Assembly (NCBI RefSeq): GCF_017813355.1
Contig: NZ_JAGIYZ010000029.1
Span: 1-42,780 of the forward strand
DNA length: 42,780 bases
DNA from: Roseomonas nitratireducens
GTDB lineage: Bacteria > Pseudomonadota > Alphaproteobacteria > Acetobacterales > Acetobacteraceae
Direction of reading: 5' to 3'
Position numbers and translations under genes: made by a program. Within the stretch, counting starts at the first letter, position 1. The number at the start of each line of letters is the position of its first letter. Below, one piece after another: positions 33,862 through 42,661 of this stretch. The notes beneath the pieces were generated by a model. It worked only from the letters and a program-made list of their open reading frames with translations, was not told the origin of the DNA and ran no database searches.

Positions 33862-34632
33862 ATGGACACCGCGACCGAGATCGAATGGATGAAGCTGACC
33901 TTCGCGGAGCTGAACGCCCGCGCGGCGGCGGATGCGCTCGTGATCGTCCCCGTCGCCTCGCTGGAGCAGCACGGGCCGCACCTGGCGACCGGCGTCGACA
34001 TCGTCTGCGCGACCGGCGTCGCGCACCGCATCGCGCGGCGCATGGTCGCGGCCGGGCAGGGGGTGGTGGTCACGCCCTGCGTCTGGACGGGCCTTGCCGA
34101 GCACCACGTGCCCTTCGGCGGCACCGTCACGCTGGACTACGCGGCCTTCGCTGCGGTGCTGAAGGGCGTGGTGCGATCGGCCGGCCGCGCCGGCTTCAAG
34201 CGCGTGATGCTGCTGAACGGCCATGGCGGCAACGCGGAAGCCGTCGCCGTGGTCGGTGGCGAATGCCAGACCGAGTTCGGCTTGAAGTGCGTCGCCGGCA
34301 CCTACTGGCATCTGGCGGGCGATGCCTTCGCGCCGATCCTGGAGCGGCAGTCCAACGTGCTGCATGCCTGCGAGGCCGAGACGTCGATGGTCATGACGCT
34401 GCTGCCCGAGGCGGTGCGCACGGACCGCCTGCCCGACGCCCACGGCCCCCATTCGACGCGCCCGGAGGGCCAGCCCGCCGCGATGATCCGCCGGCGCTCC
34501 TTCAAGGACATCACGCCCTCGGGCGTGGTCGGCGATGCGCGGTCGGCGACGGCCGCGAAGGGGGAGGCGCTGCTCGCGGCGGCGGCGGAGCGGATCGCGG
34601 CGGAACTGGCGAACCCGAAGCTCTGGGGCTAG
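33862..34632 (+). CDS. Creatininase-family metal-dependent amidohydrolase
   Basis: 256 residues. Metal ligands typical of the fold are present: Glu35 and His37 in LEQHGPH, Asp46, His121 in NGHGGN, and Glu173 in HACEAETS. Members open cyclic amides (creatinine, and related steps in riboflavin, mycofactocin and pyrrole metabolism); the substrate here is not predictable. The ribosome site GGAGG at 33851-33855 lies inside a possible 7-base hairpin (33832-33838 with 33847-33853), so initiation might be modulated, although it may be chance. Confidence 0.86.
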   Translation: MDTATEIEWMKLTFAELNARAAADALVIVPVASLEQHGPHLATGVDIVCATGVAHRIARRMVAAGQGVVVTPCVWTGLAEHHVPFGGTVTLDYAAFAAVLKGVVRSAGRAGFKRVMLLNGHGGNAEAVAVVGGECQTEFGLKCVAGTYWHLAGDAFAPILERQSNVLHACEAETSMVMTLLPEAVRTDRLPDAHGPHSTRPEGQPAAMIRRRSFKDITPSGVVGDARSATAAKGEALLAAAAERIAAELANPKLWG

Positions 34633-34642
34633 CCGGGCGGCG

Positions 34643-34664
34643 GCATCGCAGTTCCCCGCGATGC
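34643..34664 (+). terminator. Possible weak terminator after the creatininase-family gene
   Basis: A 7-base stem (GCATCGC 34643-34649 with GCGATGC 34658-34664), loop of 8, 11 bases after the stop codon. No T tract follows, so it is only a candidate stem-loop; the phnD promoter must lie between here and 34710. Confidence 0.35.
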
Positions 34665-34709
34665 GCCGCTGCCTTAGAATGACACTTCGATGACACAGGG
34701 GGGAACCAG

Positions 34710-35780
34710 ATGATCAGACACCTTCTCGGCGCCGGCATGCTCGCAGCCTGCGTCGTCGCCGCCGGCCCGGCCGCCGCGCAGGGCGCCTGTCCCCATCGTG
34801 GCGCGCTCGACGACGGCTATTGCGACGCGAACCGCGACCTCGTCGCCGATGTCCCGACCGATGCGGCGCGGCTGCGCGACCCCTCGACGCTGGTCTTCGC
34901 CTATACGCCGGTCGAGGACCCCGCGCTCTACGCCCAGCAGTTCCGCCCGCTGCTCGAGCACCTGACGCAATGCACCGGGCGGCGCACGGTCTATTTCCAG
35001 GTGACGTCGAACGCCGCGCAGGTCGAGGCCATGCGCTCGGGCCGGCTGCACATCGCCGGATTCTCGACCGGCCCGACCGCCTTCGCGGTGAACCTCGCCG
35101 GCGCCGTGCCCTTCGCCATCAAGGGCAATGCGGAGGCCTTCGAGGCCTATCGCGTCGTCGTGCTTGTGCGCGCCAGCTCCGACATCCGCAGCATTTCGGA
35201 CCTCAGGGGGCGGCGCGTCGCGCACACCTCCGCCACGTCGAATTCCGGCAACCTTGCCCCGCGCGCCTTCTTCCCGGCCCTGGGCGTGACGCCGGACACC
35301 GACTACCGCGTCGTCTATTCCGGCGGGCACGACCGCAGCGTCATGGGCGTGAACGCGGGCGATTTCGACGCCGCGCCGGTGGCGTCGGACGTCTACAACC
35401 GCATGGTCGCGCGCGGACAGGTGCGGGCGGAGAATTTCCGCGTCATCTGGCAGTCCGATCCCTTCCCGACCAGCAGCTTCGCGCTGGCGCACGACCTGCG
35501 CCCCGAACTCGCGCAGCGCATCCGGCAGTGCTTCCTCGACTACCGCTTCCCGCCCGCGCTCAGCCGCGACCTCGGCGGCAACGACCGCTTCTGGCCGGCG
35601 ACCTATCTCGAGCACTGGGCCCCGGTGCGCGCGGTGGCCGATGCGGTCAACGCGCCCTACACGCGCGCCGCCTTCGATGCCGAGAGCCGGCGGGAACTGG
35701 AAGCCGAGGCGCGCCGCCGCGCGCAGCAGCAGCAACAGCAGCAGCCGGCGCCGCAGCCCCCCGCCGCGACGCCGCGCTGA
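34710..35780 (+). CDS. phnD: PhnD-type phosphonate/phosphite ABC transporter binding protein
   Basis: 356 residues with a signal peptide ending AAA near residue 24. The mature protein fits the PhnD family: FAYTPVEDP opening, TSNAAQVEAMRSGRLHIAGF, DLRGRRVAHTSATSNSGNLAP and YSGGHDRSVMGV, the two lobes binding the anion. It has an unusual C-terminal tail of about 25 residues with a run of seven Gln and Pro/Ala repeats, probably a flexible linker. Followed by phnC after 3 bases, then two phnE genes. No C-P lyase genes are in the window, so it may serve phosphonate, phosphite or phosphate scavenging. Confidence 0.92.
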   Translation: MIRHLLGAGMLAACVVAAGPAAAQGACPHRGALDDGYCDANRDLVADVPTDAARLRDPSTLVFAYTPVEDPALYAQQFRPLLEHLTQCTGRRTVYFQVTSNAAQVEAMRSGRLHIAGFSTGPTAFAVNLAGAVPFAIKGNAEAFEAYRVVVLVRASSDIRSISDLRGRRVAHTSATSNSGNLAPRAFFPALGVTPDTDYRVVYSGGHDRSVMGVNAGDFDAAPVASDVYNRMVARGQVRAENFRVIWQSDPFPTSSFALAHDLRPELAQRIRQCFLDYRFPPALSRDLGGNDRFWPATYLEHWAPVRAVADAVNAPYTRAAFDAESRRELEAEARRRAQQQQQQQPAPQPPAATPR

Positions 35781-35783
35781 GGC

Positions 35784-36539
35784 ATGAGCGCCGGGCTTTC
35801 CATCCGCGGCCTGTCCAAGGCCTATGTGCCCGGCAAGCCGGTGCTGCGGGACATCACGCTGGACTTCGCCCCGCAGGGTGTCACCGCCATCATCGGTCCG
35901 TCGGGCACCGGCAAGTCCACGCTGATCCGCTGCATCAACCGGCTGGTGGAGCCCTCCGGCGGCAGCATCCTGCTCGACGGGCAGGACCTGGTGCCGCTGC
36001 GCGGGCGGGCGCTGCGCCTCGCGCGGCGGCGGATCGGCATGGTGTTCCAGGAATACAACCTGGTCGAGCGCCTGTCCGTGATGGAGAACCTGCTCTCGGG
36101 CCGGCTCGGCTACGTGCCGCTCTGGCGCGCCTGGCTGCGCCGCTACCCGGAGGAGGACATCGCCCGCGCCTTCGCGCTGCTGGATGCCGTCGGCCTGCCG
36201 GACCACGCGACGCGCCGGGCGGATGCGCTGTCCGGCGGCCAGCGCCAGCGCGTCGGCATCGCGCGGGCGCTGATGCAGCGCCCCGCGCTGCTGCTGGCGG
36301 ACGAGCCCACCTCCTCGCTCGACCCGCGCACGGCGGTCGAGGTGATGGAACTGCTCACGCGCCTGACCGCCGAGGAAGGCGTGCCCGTCATCGTCAACAT
36401 CCACAACGTGGAGCTGGCGAAGCGCTTCTGCGGCCGCGTCATCGGCATGCACCAGGGGGAGGTCGTCTTCGACGGCCCGCCCGGGGCGCTCGAGCCGCGG
36501 CACCTGACGCTGATCTACGGCGGCGAGGACTGGATGTGA
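35784..36539 (+). CDS. phnC: PhnC-type ABC transporter ATPase
   Basis: 251 residues with Walker [10 protein letters not shown] (38-46), Q-loop [17 protein letters not shown], signature [15 protein letters not shown] (149-163) and Walker B LLLADEP followed by SSLD. The [16 protein letters not shown] segment is characteristic of PhnC. It powers phosphonate/phosphite import with the two PhnE permeases. Its stop overlaps the first phnE start (GTGA at 36536-36539). Confidence 0.96.
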   Translation: MSAGLSIRGLSKAYVPGKPVLRDITLDFAPQGVTAIIGPSGTGKSTLIRCINRLVEPSGGSILLDGQDLVPLRGRALRLARRRIGMVFQEYNLVERLSVMENLLSGRLGYVPLWRAWLRRYPEEDIARAFALLDAVGLPDHATRRADALSGGQRQRVGIARALMQRPALLLADEPTSSLDPRTAVEVMELLTRLTAEEGVPVIVNIHNVELAKRFCGRVIGMHQGEVVFDGPPGALEPRHLTLIYGGEDWM

Positions 36540-37309
36540 CGGCGCGCCGCGCCTTCGCGCCCAACTGGCAGGGGCGCGCGGCACTCGCCGCGCTGGCGCT
36601 GTATTGCGCCTATGCCGTCTCCCAGCTCGACATCTCCGGCGGGCGGCTGGCGACGGGTCTCGGGGAGGGGGCGCGCTTCCTCGCGCGCATGTGGCCGCCC
36701 AATTTCGAGCGCTGGGACACGCTCGTCGAAGGCATGGTCGAAAGCCTGCAGATCGCGGTGCTGTCCTCGGCCGCGGGCATCCTGCTCTCGCTGCCGCTGG
36801 GGCTGATGGCGGCGCGCAACCTCGCGCCCTGGTGGCTCAGCGGGCCGACGCGCGGCTTCGTCGCCATCTGCCGATCGCTGCACTACGTGATCGTCGCGAT
36901 CCTGTTCGTGAAGGCGGTGGGCTTCGGCGCGCTGGCCGGCGTCGCCGCACTCACCGTCGCCTCGATGGGCTTCATCGCCAAGCTATTCGCCGAAGCGATC
37001 GAGGAGATCAGCATGAAGCAGGTCGAGGCGGTGCGCGCGACCGGCGCGGGCCCCTTCGCCGTGCTGCTGTACGGCGTGCTGCCGCAGGTCGCCTCCCGCT
37101 TCATCGGCTTCTGCATCTACCAGCTCGATTCCAACCTCCGGAACTCGACGCTGGTCGGCATCGTCGGCGCGGGGGGGATCGGCGGGACGCTCTTCGCCGC
37201 CTTCAAGCGTTTCGACTACGACTTCGTCGCCGCCATCCTGCTGACCATCATCGCGCTGATCTTCCTGGCCGAGATCGTGTCCGCCCGCGTGCGCAAGGCG
37301 CTGCAGTGA
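36536..37309 (+). CDS. phnE: PhnE-type ABC permease (first)
   Basis: 257 residues from a GTG at 36536. About six membrane segments and the EAA loop ([20 protein letters not shown]), then [11 protein letters not shown], place it in the PhnE family of inner-membrane permeases. GTGA overlaps at both ends couple it to phnC and the second phnE. Two phnE-type genes in tandem suggest a heterodimeric channel. Confidence 0.94.
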   Translation: MTARRAFAPNWQGRAALAALALYCAYAVSQLDISGGRLATGLGEGARFLARMWPPNFERWDTLVEGMVESLQIAVLSSAAGILLSLPLGLMAARNLAPWWLSGPTRGFVAICRSLHYVIVAILFVKAVGFGALAGVAALTVASMGFIAKLFAEAIEEISMKQVEAVRATGAGPFAVLLYGVLPQVASRFIGFCIYQLDSNLRNSTLVGIVGAGGIGGTLFAAFKRFDYDFVAAILLTIIALIFLAEIVSARVRKALQ

Positions 37310-38106
37310 CCGCGGCGCTCGAGCGCGAATGGACGCGCTTCACACCCGCCCAGCGCATCGCGCGCTGGCTCGTCTGGCTCGCCGTGGTCGCGGCCTGCCT
37401 CTGGGCGGTCCGCACCATCGAGGTGATCCCGGAATTCCTGCTCGACGCGCCGGAGCAGATGGCCGACCTGCTGGTGCGGATGTGGCCGCCGGACCTCGCG
37501 CACTACCGCATCGGCGTGCACGCCGCGCTGGTCGAGACGCTGCACATCGCGACCCTCGGCACCGTGCTGTCCTTCACCATGGCCGTGCCGCTCGCCTTCC
37601 TCGCCGCGCGCAACGTCTGCGGCATCGCGGCGCTGAACTGGCTGGCCAATCTCTGCCTCGTCGCCTCGCGCAGCGTGAACGCGCTGATCTGGGCGCTGCT
37701 GTTCGTCGCCATCTTCGGGCCCGGCGCGGTCGCGGGCGTGCTCGCCATCGCCTTCCGCTCGGTGGGCTTCGTGGGCAAGCTGCTGGCCGAGGCGATCGAG
37801 GAGACGCCGCGCGGCCCGATGGAGGCGATGGACGCGGTCGGCGCGCCCTGGGGCCACCGGATGCTCAAGGGGCTCTGGCCGCAGGTCCAGCCGGCCTTCT
37901 GGGGCATCGCGCTGTTCCGCTGGGACATCAATGTCCGCGAATCCGCCGTGCTCGGACTGGTCGGCGCGGGCGGCATCGGCGTCGCGCTGGATGACGCGAT
38001 CAACTTCTTCCAGTGGGAGAAGGTGGCGACGATCCTGCTCGCCATCCTCGCCGTGGTGATCCTGGCCGAGATCGTCGTGACGCGGATCCGCCGCCGCCTG
38101 ATCTGA
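37306..38106 (+). CDS. phnE: PhnE-type ABC permease (second)
   Basis: 266 residues from a GTG at 37306. Hydrophobic segments and the EAA loop (EAIEETPRGPMEAMDAVGAP) followed by LWPQVQPAFWGI show a second permease of the same family, with DINVRESAVLGLVGAGGIG as in PhnE. It ends the phnDCEE operon and is convergent with ppk2, with 4 bases between the stops. Confidence 0.94.
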   Translation: MTAALEREWTRFTPAQRIARWLVWLAVVAACLWAVRTIEVIPEFLLDAPEQMADLLVRMWPPDLAHYRIGVHAALVETLHIATLGTVLSFTMAVPLAFLAARNVCGIAALNWLANLCLVASRSVNALIWALLFVAIFGPGAVAGVLAIAFRSVGFVGKLLAEAIEETPRGPMEAMDAVGAPWGHRMLKGLWPQVQPAFWGIALFRWDINVRESAVLGLVGAGGIGVALDDAINFFQWEKVATILLAILAVVILAEIVVTRIRRRLI

Positions 38107-38110
38107 CGCG

Positions 38111-39109
38111 TCAGCCCTCGCCGCGCCGCTGGCCCGGGTGGCGCGTCCGGCCGAGGATGTGGCTGCCCGCGCCGATCACATGCGCGGTCGAACCGACGAT
38201 CAGCGGGTCGGGCTCGTGCACCACGGCCTCGTCCTTGCCGTCATAGGGCAGGCTGCGCAGGAAGTGGCGCATCGCCTCGATCCGCGCGCGGCGCTTGTCG
38301 TTCGACTTGACGATGGTCCAGGGCGCGTCGGCGGTGTCGGTGTAGAAGAACATCGCCTCCTTCGCCTCGGTGTAGTCGTCCCACTTGTCGAGGCTCGCCT
38401 TGTCGATCGGGCTGAGCTTCCACTGCTTCAGCGGATCGGTCTCCCGCGCCTCGAAGCGGCGGGCCTGCTCGTCCCGCGTCACGCTGAACCAGAACTTGAA
38501 CAGCCGCAGGCCGGAGCGGACCAGCATGCGTTCCAGTTCCGGCGCCTGGCGCATGAATTCCAGGTAGTCGCCGGCGGAACAGAAGCCCATCACGCGCTCC
38601 ACCCCCGCCCGGTTGTACCAGGAGCGGTCGAAGAACACGATCTCGCCCCCGCCCGGCAGGTGGGAGACGTAGCGCTGGAAGTACCATTGCGAGCGTTCCT
38701 GCTCGGTCGGCTTCTCCAGCGCCACGATGCGCGCGCCGCGCGGGTTCAGGTGCTCCATGAAGCGCTTGATGGTGCCGCCCTTGCCGGCGGCGTCGCGGCC
38801 TTCGAACAGCACGGCGACGCGCTCGTTGGTCGCCTTGATCCAGGCCTGCGCCTTCAGGAGTTCGACCTGCAGCGGCATGATGCGCTGCATGTACTCCTTC
38901 TCGGTCAGCCGGGTGGCATAGGGATAGGCGCCGGATTCGAAGGCGCGGCGCACCGCTTCCGGATCGTGCCGCGGGCGGCGGCCCTGCCGCGTCGGGGTCG
39001 CGAGGTCGGCCACCGCATGGGTGATGGAACGCACGCCTTCGGCCGGGCTCTGATCGGCGCCATCGGGCGCCACCGTCGCCGCTTCGGGCACGGCATTGTC
39101 CTGCGCCAT
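38111..39109 (-). CDS. ppk2: Polyphosphate kinase 2 (class I type)
   Basis: 332 residues from the ATG at 39109, which has a perfect GGAGG six bases before; the ATG at 39145 has none. Walker A GRDAAGKGG (Lys110) and Walker B FFDRSWYNRAGVERV (Asp161) with a lid EKPTEQERSQWYF are diagnostic. Class I PPK2 proteins transfer phosphate between polyphosphate and nucleoside diphosphates. The N-terminal 60 residues are an unstructured Ala/Asp-rich extension. It lies beside the phosphorus transport genes and near CHAD, so it may belong to polyphosphate metabolism. Confidence 0.95.
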   Translation of the reverse strand: MAQDNAVPEAATVAPDGADQSPAEGVRSITHAVADLATPTRQGRRPRHDPEAVRRAFESGAYPYATRLTEKEYMQRIMPLQVELLKAQAWIKATNERVAVLFEGRDAAGKGGTIKRFMEHLNPRGARIVALEKPTEQERSQWYFQRYVSHLPGGGEIVFFDRSWYNRAGVERVMGFCSAGDYLEFMRQAPELERMLVRSGLRLFKFWFSVTRDEQARRFEARETDPLKQWKLSPIDKASLDKWDDYTEAKEAMFFYTDTADAPWTIVKSNDKRRARIEAMRHFLRSLPYDGKDEAVVHEPDPLIVGSTAHVIGAGSHILGRTRHPGQRRGEG

Positions 39110-39141
39110 CGTTCCCTCCATCCCTTGGTCGTCGATGGCGG

Positions 39142-39939
39142 TCATTGAACCGTCATGTTGCGGCCGGCTCCTTGCGGTGAATCAACGTCGCCGGCGGACA
39201 GCGGCCGTCCGTCGAGGCCGAGGTCGATCCAGGCGAGCGCGCCGCCCTTGCCCGCCCCGGTGTCGAGGAAGATGGCCCGCCCGCCCCGCGCGCCGGGCAT
39301 CACCGGCGGCCGCCCGTCGGTGGATCGGTTGTCGTGCCCGACCACCACCGTCAGCCCCGCCGGGATGCGGTCGATCCACCCCGTCAGCCGTTCCGGGAAG
39401 CCGTTCGGCCCCGTCCGCCCGGTCACCTGGCCGAAGATGGCGCGGCCGACGAGCCCTTCCGGCTTCGCCGCGCCGGCATCGGGCGGGGAGGGGGCGTGCA
39501 GCATCGCGTCGTGGAAGGCGGCATGGACGAGGAACAGCGCGCCGATGCGCAGCCAGGCCGGCGCGCGGGCCACTTCCTCGATCGCGCGCGCGGTCAGCGC
39601 CGGCCCGTCGGGGGCGGCGCGCAGCTGGTCGAGCGTGCGGCCCAGCCCCGCGGCTTCCATCCGCACCTTCTGCCCCGACAGCGCCCGGCGCAGCTTGTGG
39701 TCGTGGTTGCCGAGCAGGAACAGCCCGCGCCCCGCCTCGGTCAGGCCGAACATCAGGCGCAGCACGCCGGGGCTGTCCGGCCCGTGGTCCGTCAGGTCGC
39801 CGAGCTGGATGAGGAACAGGCCGGCGGCTTCCGCCCCCGCCACGGCGGCGGCGAACTGGCCGGCCTCGCCATGCACGTCGCCCACGATGCGCAGGCCGCG
39901 GAACCCCGCCGCGCGCAGGCTGTCCTGGGTTGGCGTCAC
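39142..39939 (-). CDS. Metallophosphoesterase (serine/threonine-phosphatase-like)
   Basis: 265 residues from a GTG at 39939, overlapping the photolyase stop (GTGA). The calcineurin-type dinuclear metal motifs GDVHG (Asp21, His23), GDLTDHG (Asp48) and GNHDHK (Asn78, His79) are in the proper order, and VVVGHDNRS holds a further His. Such enzymes hydrolyse phosphate esters or diadenosine polyphosphates; no further assignment is possible. It lies between photolyase and ppk2, on the same strand. Confidence 0.85.
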   Translation of the reverse strand: MTPTQDSLRAAGFRGLRIVGDVHGEAGQFAAAVAGAEAAGLFLIQLGDLTDHGPDSPGVLRLMFGLTEAGRGLFLLGNHDHKLRRALSGQKVRMEAAGLGRTLDQLRAAPDGPALTARAIEEVARAPAWLRIGALFLVHAAFHDAMLHAPSPPDAGAAKPEGLVGRAIFGQVTGRTGPNGFPERLTGWIDRIPAGLTVVVGHDNRSTDGRPPVMPGARGGRAIFLDTGAGKGGALAWIDLGLDGRPLSAGDVDSPQGAGRNMTVQ

Positions 39940-41366
39940 GCCGCGGCCGCGCCCTTCAGCGTCGCGAAGGCCGCGAGCGCGCGGGCGCGCCCCTCGGCAA
40001 GGTCCACGACCGGCTTCGGATAGTCCCGCCCCAGCACCACGCCGGCGCCGCGCAGCACCATCTCCGGCGCCTCATGCGGCTTGTGCAGCCAGCGGTCGGG
40101 CAGGCGCGCGAGCTCCGGGCACCAGCGGCGCACATAGCCGCCGGACGCGTCGAACTTCTCCGCCTGCAGCACCGGGTTGAAGATGCGGAAATAGGGCGCG
40201 GCATCCGCCCCGCAGCCCGCGACCCATTGCCAGGACGCCGCGTTGGCCGCGAGGTCGGCATCGACCAGCGTGTCCCAGAACCAGGCTTCCCCCGCCTGCC
40301 ATGGCTGCAGCAGGTGCTTCACGAGGAAGGAGGCCGCGATCATCCGCACCCGGTTGTGCATCCAGCCGGTGCGCCACAATTGCCGCATCCCCGCATCGAC
40401 GATCGGGTAGCCGGTGCGCCCGCGCTGCCAGGCGCGCAGCAGCGCGGCGTCCTCCCGCCAGGGGAAGGTTGCGAATTCCGGGCGCAGCGGCTGCTCGGGC
40501 ATCTCCGGCCGGTGCCAGAGCAGGTGGTGGGAGAATTCCCGCCAGAGCAGTTCCTTGAGGAAGGTCTCCAGCCCCTTGCCGCCCTTGGCACGCGCCGCGT
40601 GCCACGCCTGGCGCGGCGAGATTTCCCCCAGACGCAGGTGCGGCGAGAGGCCCGAGGTGCCCCATTCGGCCGCGGGGTCGTTGCGCCGGTCGGCATACCC
40701 GGCAAGGCCGCGGTCGAGGAAGGTCGCGAGCCGCGCCTGAGCGCCGTCCTCCCCGGGCTGCCAATGCGCCGGGAACGCCGCCGCCCAGTCCGGTTCCGGC
40801 GGGCGCGGCAGCAGGGCGAGGGCGTCCAGCCGCTCGCCCTCCGGCGCGCCCGCCACGGGGGTCAGCCGGTCCGGGGCGGGGATGGGCGGGGGCAGGTCCT
40901 CCAGCAGCGCGAACAGCGCGCGGGAGAAGGGCGTGTAGACCGAATAGGGCTTGCCCGTGCCGGTGCGCACCTGATGCGGTTCGTGCAGCAGGGCGGAGCG
41001 GTGCAGGACGAGCCGCGCCCCGCCGGCCTGGAGCGCGGCATGGGTCTCGGCGTCGCGCTGGCGCGCCGCGGGCTCGGTCCGGCGGCCGGCATGGATCTCG
41101 GTGGCGCCGCTGCGCGCGGCGAGGTCTGGCAGCAGCCGCCGTGGATCGCCGCGCAGCAGCAGCAGCGGTGCGCCGCGCTCGGCCAGCGTTCGGCCCAGCG
41201 CGGCGAGGCTGTGGTGCAGCCACCAGCGCGCCGCGCCGCCGGGCGCGCGCGGCCCGTCCTCCAGCACGAAGACCGGCAGCACCGGCCGGCCCTGGACGGC
41301 GAGCAGGGCGGGATTGTCGGCCAGGCGGAGATCCTGGCGGAACCAGAGGATGGCGGGGGCGCTCAT
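39936..41366 (-). CDS. phrB: Class I deoxyribodipyrimidine (CPD) photolyase
   Basis: 476 residues. The antenna-binding start ILWFRQDLRLADNPAL, then GKPYSVYTPFSRALF, SPHLRLGEISPRQAW, LLWREFSHHLLW and the FAD-binding core VDAGMRQLWRTGWMHNR...SWQWVAGCGADAAPYFRIFNP, are all typical of class I photolyases, including the aromatic residues of the electron-transfer chain. It repairs cyclobutane pyrimidine dimers using light and FADH-. It has no adjacent regulator and is coupled to the metallophosphoesterase by a four-base overlap. Confidence 0.95.
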   Translation of the reverse strand: MSAPAILWFRQDLRLADNPALLAVQGRPVLPVFVLEDGPRAPGGAARWWLHHSLAALGRTLAERGAPLLLLRGDPRRLLPDLAARSGATEIHAGRRTEPAARQRDAETHAALQAGGARLVLHRSALLHEPHQVRTGTGKPYSVYTPFSRALFALLEDLPPPIPAPDRLTPVAGAPEGERLDALALLPRPPEPDWAAAFPAHWQPGEDGAQARLATFLDRGLAGYADRRNDPAAEWGTSGLSPHLRLGEISPRQAWHAARAKGGKGLETFLKELLWREFSHHLLWHRPEMPEQPLRPEFATFPWREDAALLRAWQRGRTGYPIVDAGMRQLWRTGWMHNRVRMIAASFLVKHLLQPWQAGEAWFWDTLVDADLAANAASWQWVAGCGADAAPYFRIFNPVLQAEKFDASGGYVRRWCPELARLPDRWLHKPHEAPEMVLRGAGVVLGRDYPKPVVDLAEGRARALAAFATLKGAAAA

Positions 41367-41422
41367 GCCTCCGAATGTGGTGGCGACGGGCGCGCGTCAA
41401 TGAGGTGTCCCATGCGTCCCTG

Positions 41423-41464
41423 TTGAATGCGCGATCTCTAATATATAAATAAGAGCGTACGCAT
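41423..41464 (+). promoter_or_regulatory. AT-rich promoter with palindromic operator candidate
   Basis: TTGAAT at 41423-41428, 17 bases, then TAAATA (41446-41451; TATAAA at 41444 also possible), upstream of the transporter start at 41483. The core of this promoter lies inside an inverted repeat: ATGCGCGATCTCT (41427-41439) and AGAGCGTACGCAT (41452-41464), 9 of 13 bases paired around an AT-rich 12-base centre. This resembles the layout of operators where an ArsR-type repressor (BigR class) blocks a sulfur-responsive promoter. The regulator gene is not in the window. Confidence 0.6.
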
Positions 41465-41482
41465 AAACTGTGGAGTGACGCG

Positions 41483-42046
41483 ATGAGCGACCTCGCTCTC
41501 CACCACGCCCTGCCGGAGGCGCGACTGCGCGCCGAGGCGCCGGCCGGGCGCTGGAATCCCTACCTGATGGGCGCCGGGATCGGCGTGCTGTCCTGGCTTG
41601 TCTTCGTCATCGTCGCCGCGCCGATCGGCATCACCACCGCGGGCGCGCAGATCGCCGGCGGCGTCGCGGCGCTGGCGGTGGGGCCGGATGCCGTGGCGGC
41701 CAACGCCTATTGGGCGCGCAACCCGATGCGGCTCGACTACGGCACGCTGTTCCTGGTCGGCACGGCGGTCGGCGCCTTCGTCTCCGCGCTGCTGCGCGGC
41801 GGGCTGCGGGTGGAACACGTGCCCGCTGTCTGGGCGGAACGCTTCGGGCCTTCGGTGGCGCGGCGCTACGCCGGCGCCTTCCTCGGCGGGGCGATCATCA
41901 TGTTCGCCTCGCGCCTGGCCAATGGCTGCACCTCGGGCAACGGCATCTCGCAGGGGCTGCAGCTCGCCGTCGTCGGCTGGGTCTTCCTCGTCACCATGTT
42001 CGCCTCGGGCATCGCCACCGCGTGGCTGATGTTCCGCGGCCGCTGA
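41483..42046 (+). CDS. YeeE/YedE family transporter half (first)
   Basis: 187 residues with about four membrane segments (27-50, 85-103, 128-143, 160-183). The conserved NGCTSGNGI motif (Cys149) identifies the YeeE/YedE family, channels for thiosulfate or other sulfur compounds; half-size forms function as a pair with a second half, encoded 16 bases downstream. GGAG eight bases before the ATG is the ribosome site. It lies under the AT-rich promoter at 41423. Confidence 0.88.
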   Translation: MSDLALHHALPEARLRAEAPAGRWNPYLMGAGIGVLSWLVFVIVAAPIGITTAGAQIAGGVAALAVGPDAVAANAYWARNPMRLDYGTLFLVGTAVGAFVSALLRGGLRVEHVPAVWAERFGPSVARRYAGAFLGGAIIMFASRLANGCTSGNGISQGLQLAVVGWVFLVTMFASGIATAWLMFRGR

Positions 42047-42062
42047 GAAAGGGAAAGCACGC

Positions 42063-42623
42063 ATGTTCCCCGTCGCGAAGGAAACCGCGCTCTGGCTCGC
42101 GCCGCTCTTCGGCATCGCCTTCGGCTGGCTGCTCGAGCGCGCCCGCGTCCTCGACTACGACGTCATCGTCAATCAGCTGCGGCTGCGCGACTTCACCGTG
42201 GTGAAGGTGATGCTGACCGCCATCGTGGTCGGCGGCATCGGCGTATTTGTCCTGGTGCAGATGGGCGAGGCGCGCTGGCACCTGCGCGACGCCAACATGG
42301 GCGGCGTGGTGCTGGGCGGGCTGCTGTTCGGCGTCGGCATGGCGATCTACGGCTTCTGCCCGGGTACCGGCTTCGCCGCGGCGGCGACCGGGCGGACCCA
42401 TGCGCTGGTCGGCGTGCTCGGCATGATCGCGGGCGCGATCGCCTATGCCTACGCCTTCGAAGGGCTGCGCGGGACCGTGCTCGCCTGGTGGAATGCCGGG
42501 CCGGTCACGCTGGCGGACGTCACCGGCCTGCCGGCCTGGATGGTGTACGCGGCGCTCGCCGCGCTGGCGCTCGGCGTCTTCGCGCTGATCGAGCGGCGCG
42601 AAGGGCGCGGCGGGGCGGTCTAG
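42063..42623 (+). CDS. YeeE/YedE family transporter half (second, DUF6691-like)
   Basis: 186 residues with four or five membrane segments. It carries the partner motif GFCPGTG (Cys99), typical of the second half of the split YeeE/YedE transporters (PmpA/PmpB-like). With the upstream half it would make a full sulfur-compound channel in the inner membrane. It is the last complete gene before the transposable element at the right edge. Confidence 0.87.
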   Translation: MFPVAKETALWLAPLFGIAFGWLLERARVLDYDVIVNQLRLRDFTVVKVMLTAIVVGGIGVFVLVQMGEARWHLRDANMGGVVLGGLLFGVGMAIYGFCPGTGFAAAATGRTHALVGVLGMIAGAIAYAYAFEGLRGTVLAWWNAGPVTLADVTGLPAWMVYAALAALALGVFALIERREGRGGAV

Positions 42624-42631
42624 CGCACGAA

Positions 42632-42651
42632 ATCCGTCCGAGGGGACGGAT
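42632..42651. terminator. Hairpin after the YeeE/YedE pair
   Basis: Perfect 8-base stem (ATCCGTCC 42632-42639 with GGACGGAT 42644-42651, loop GAGG), 9 bases past the transporter stop. On the plus strand no T run follows; on the minus strand TTTCG follows, so it may also stop transcripts reading in from the insertion element. Confidence 0.55.
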
Positions 42652-42661
42652 GGTGCTCTAG

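Noticed and set aside
35724..35748. CAG/CAA microsatellite as a regulatory repeat
   Set aside because: It lies in frame inside phnD and simply encodes the Gln run; reported as a protein feature instead.
34710..38106. Possible C-P lyase operon
   Set aside because: Only transport genes phnD, phnC and two phnE are present; no phnG-M genes lie on either side in the window.
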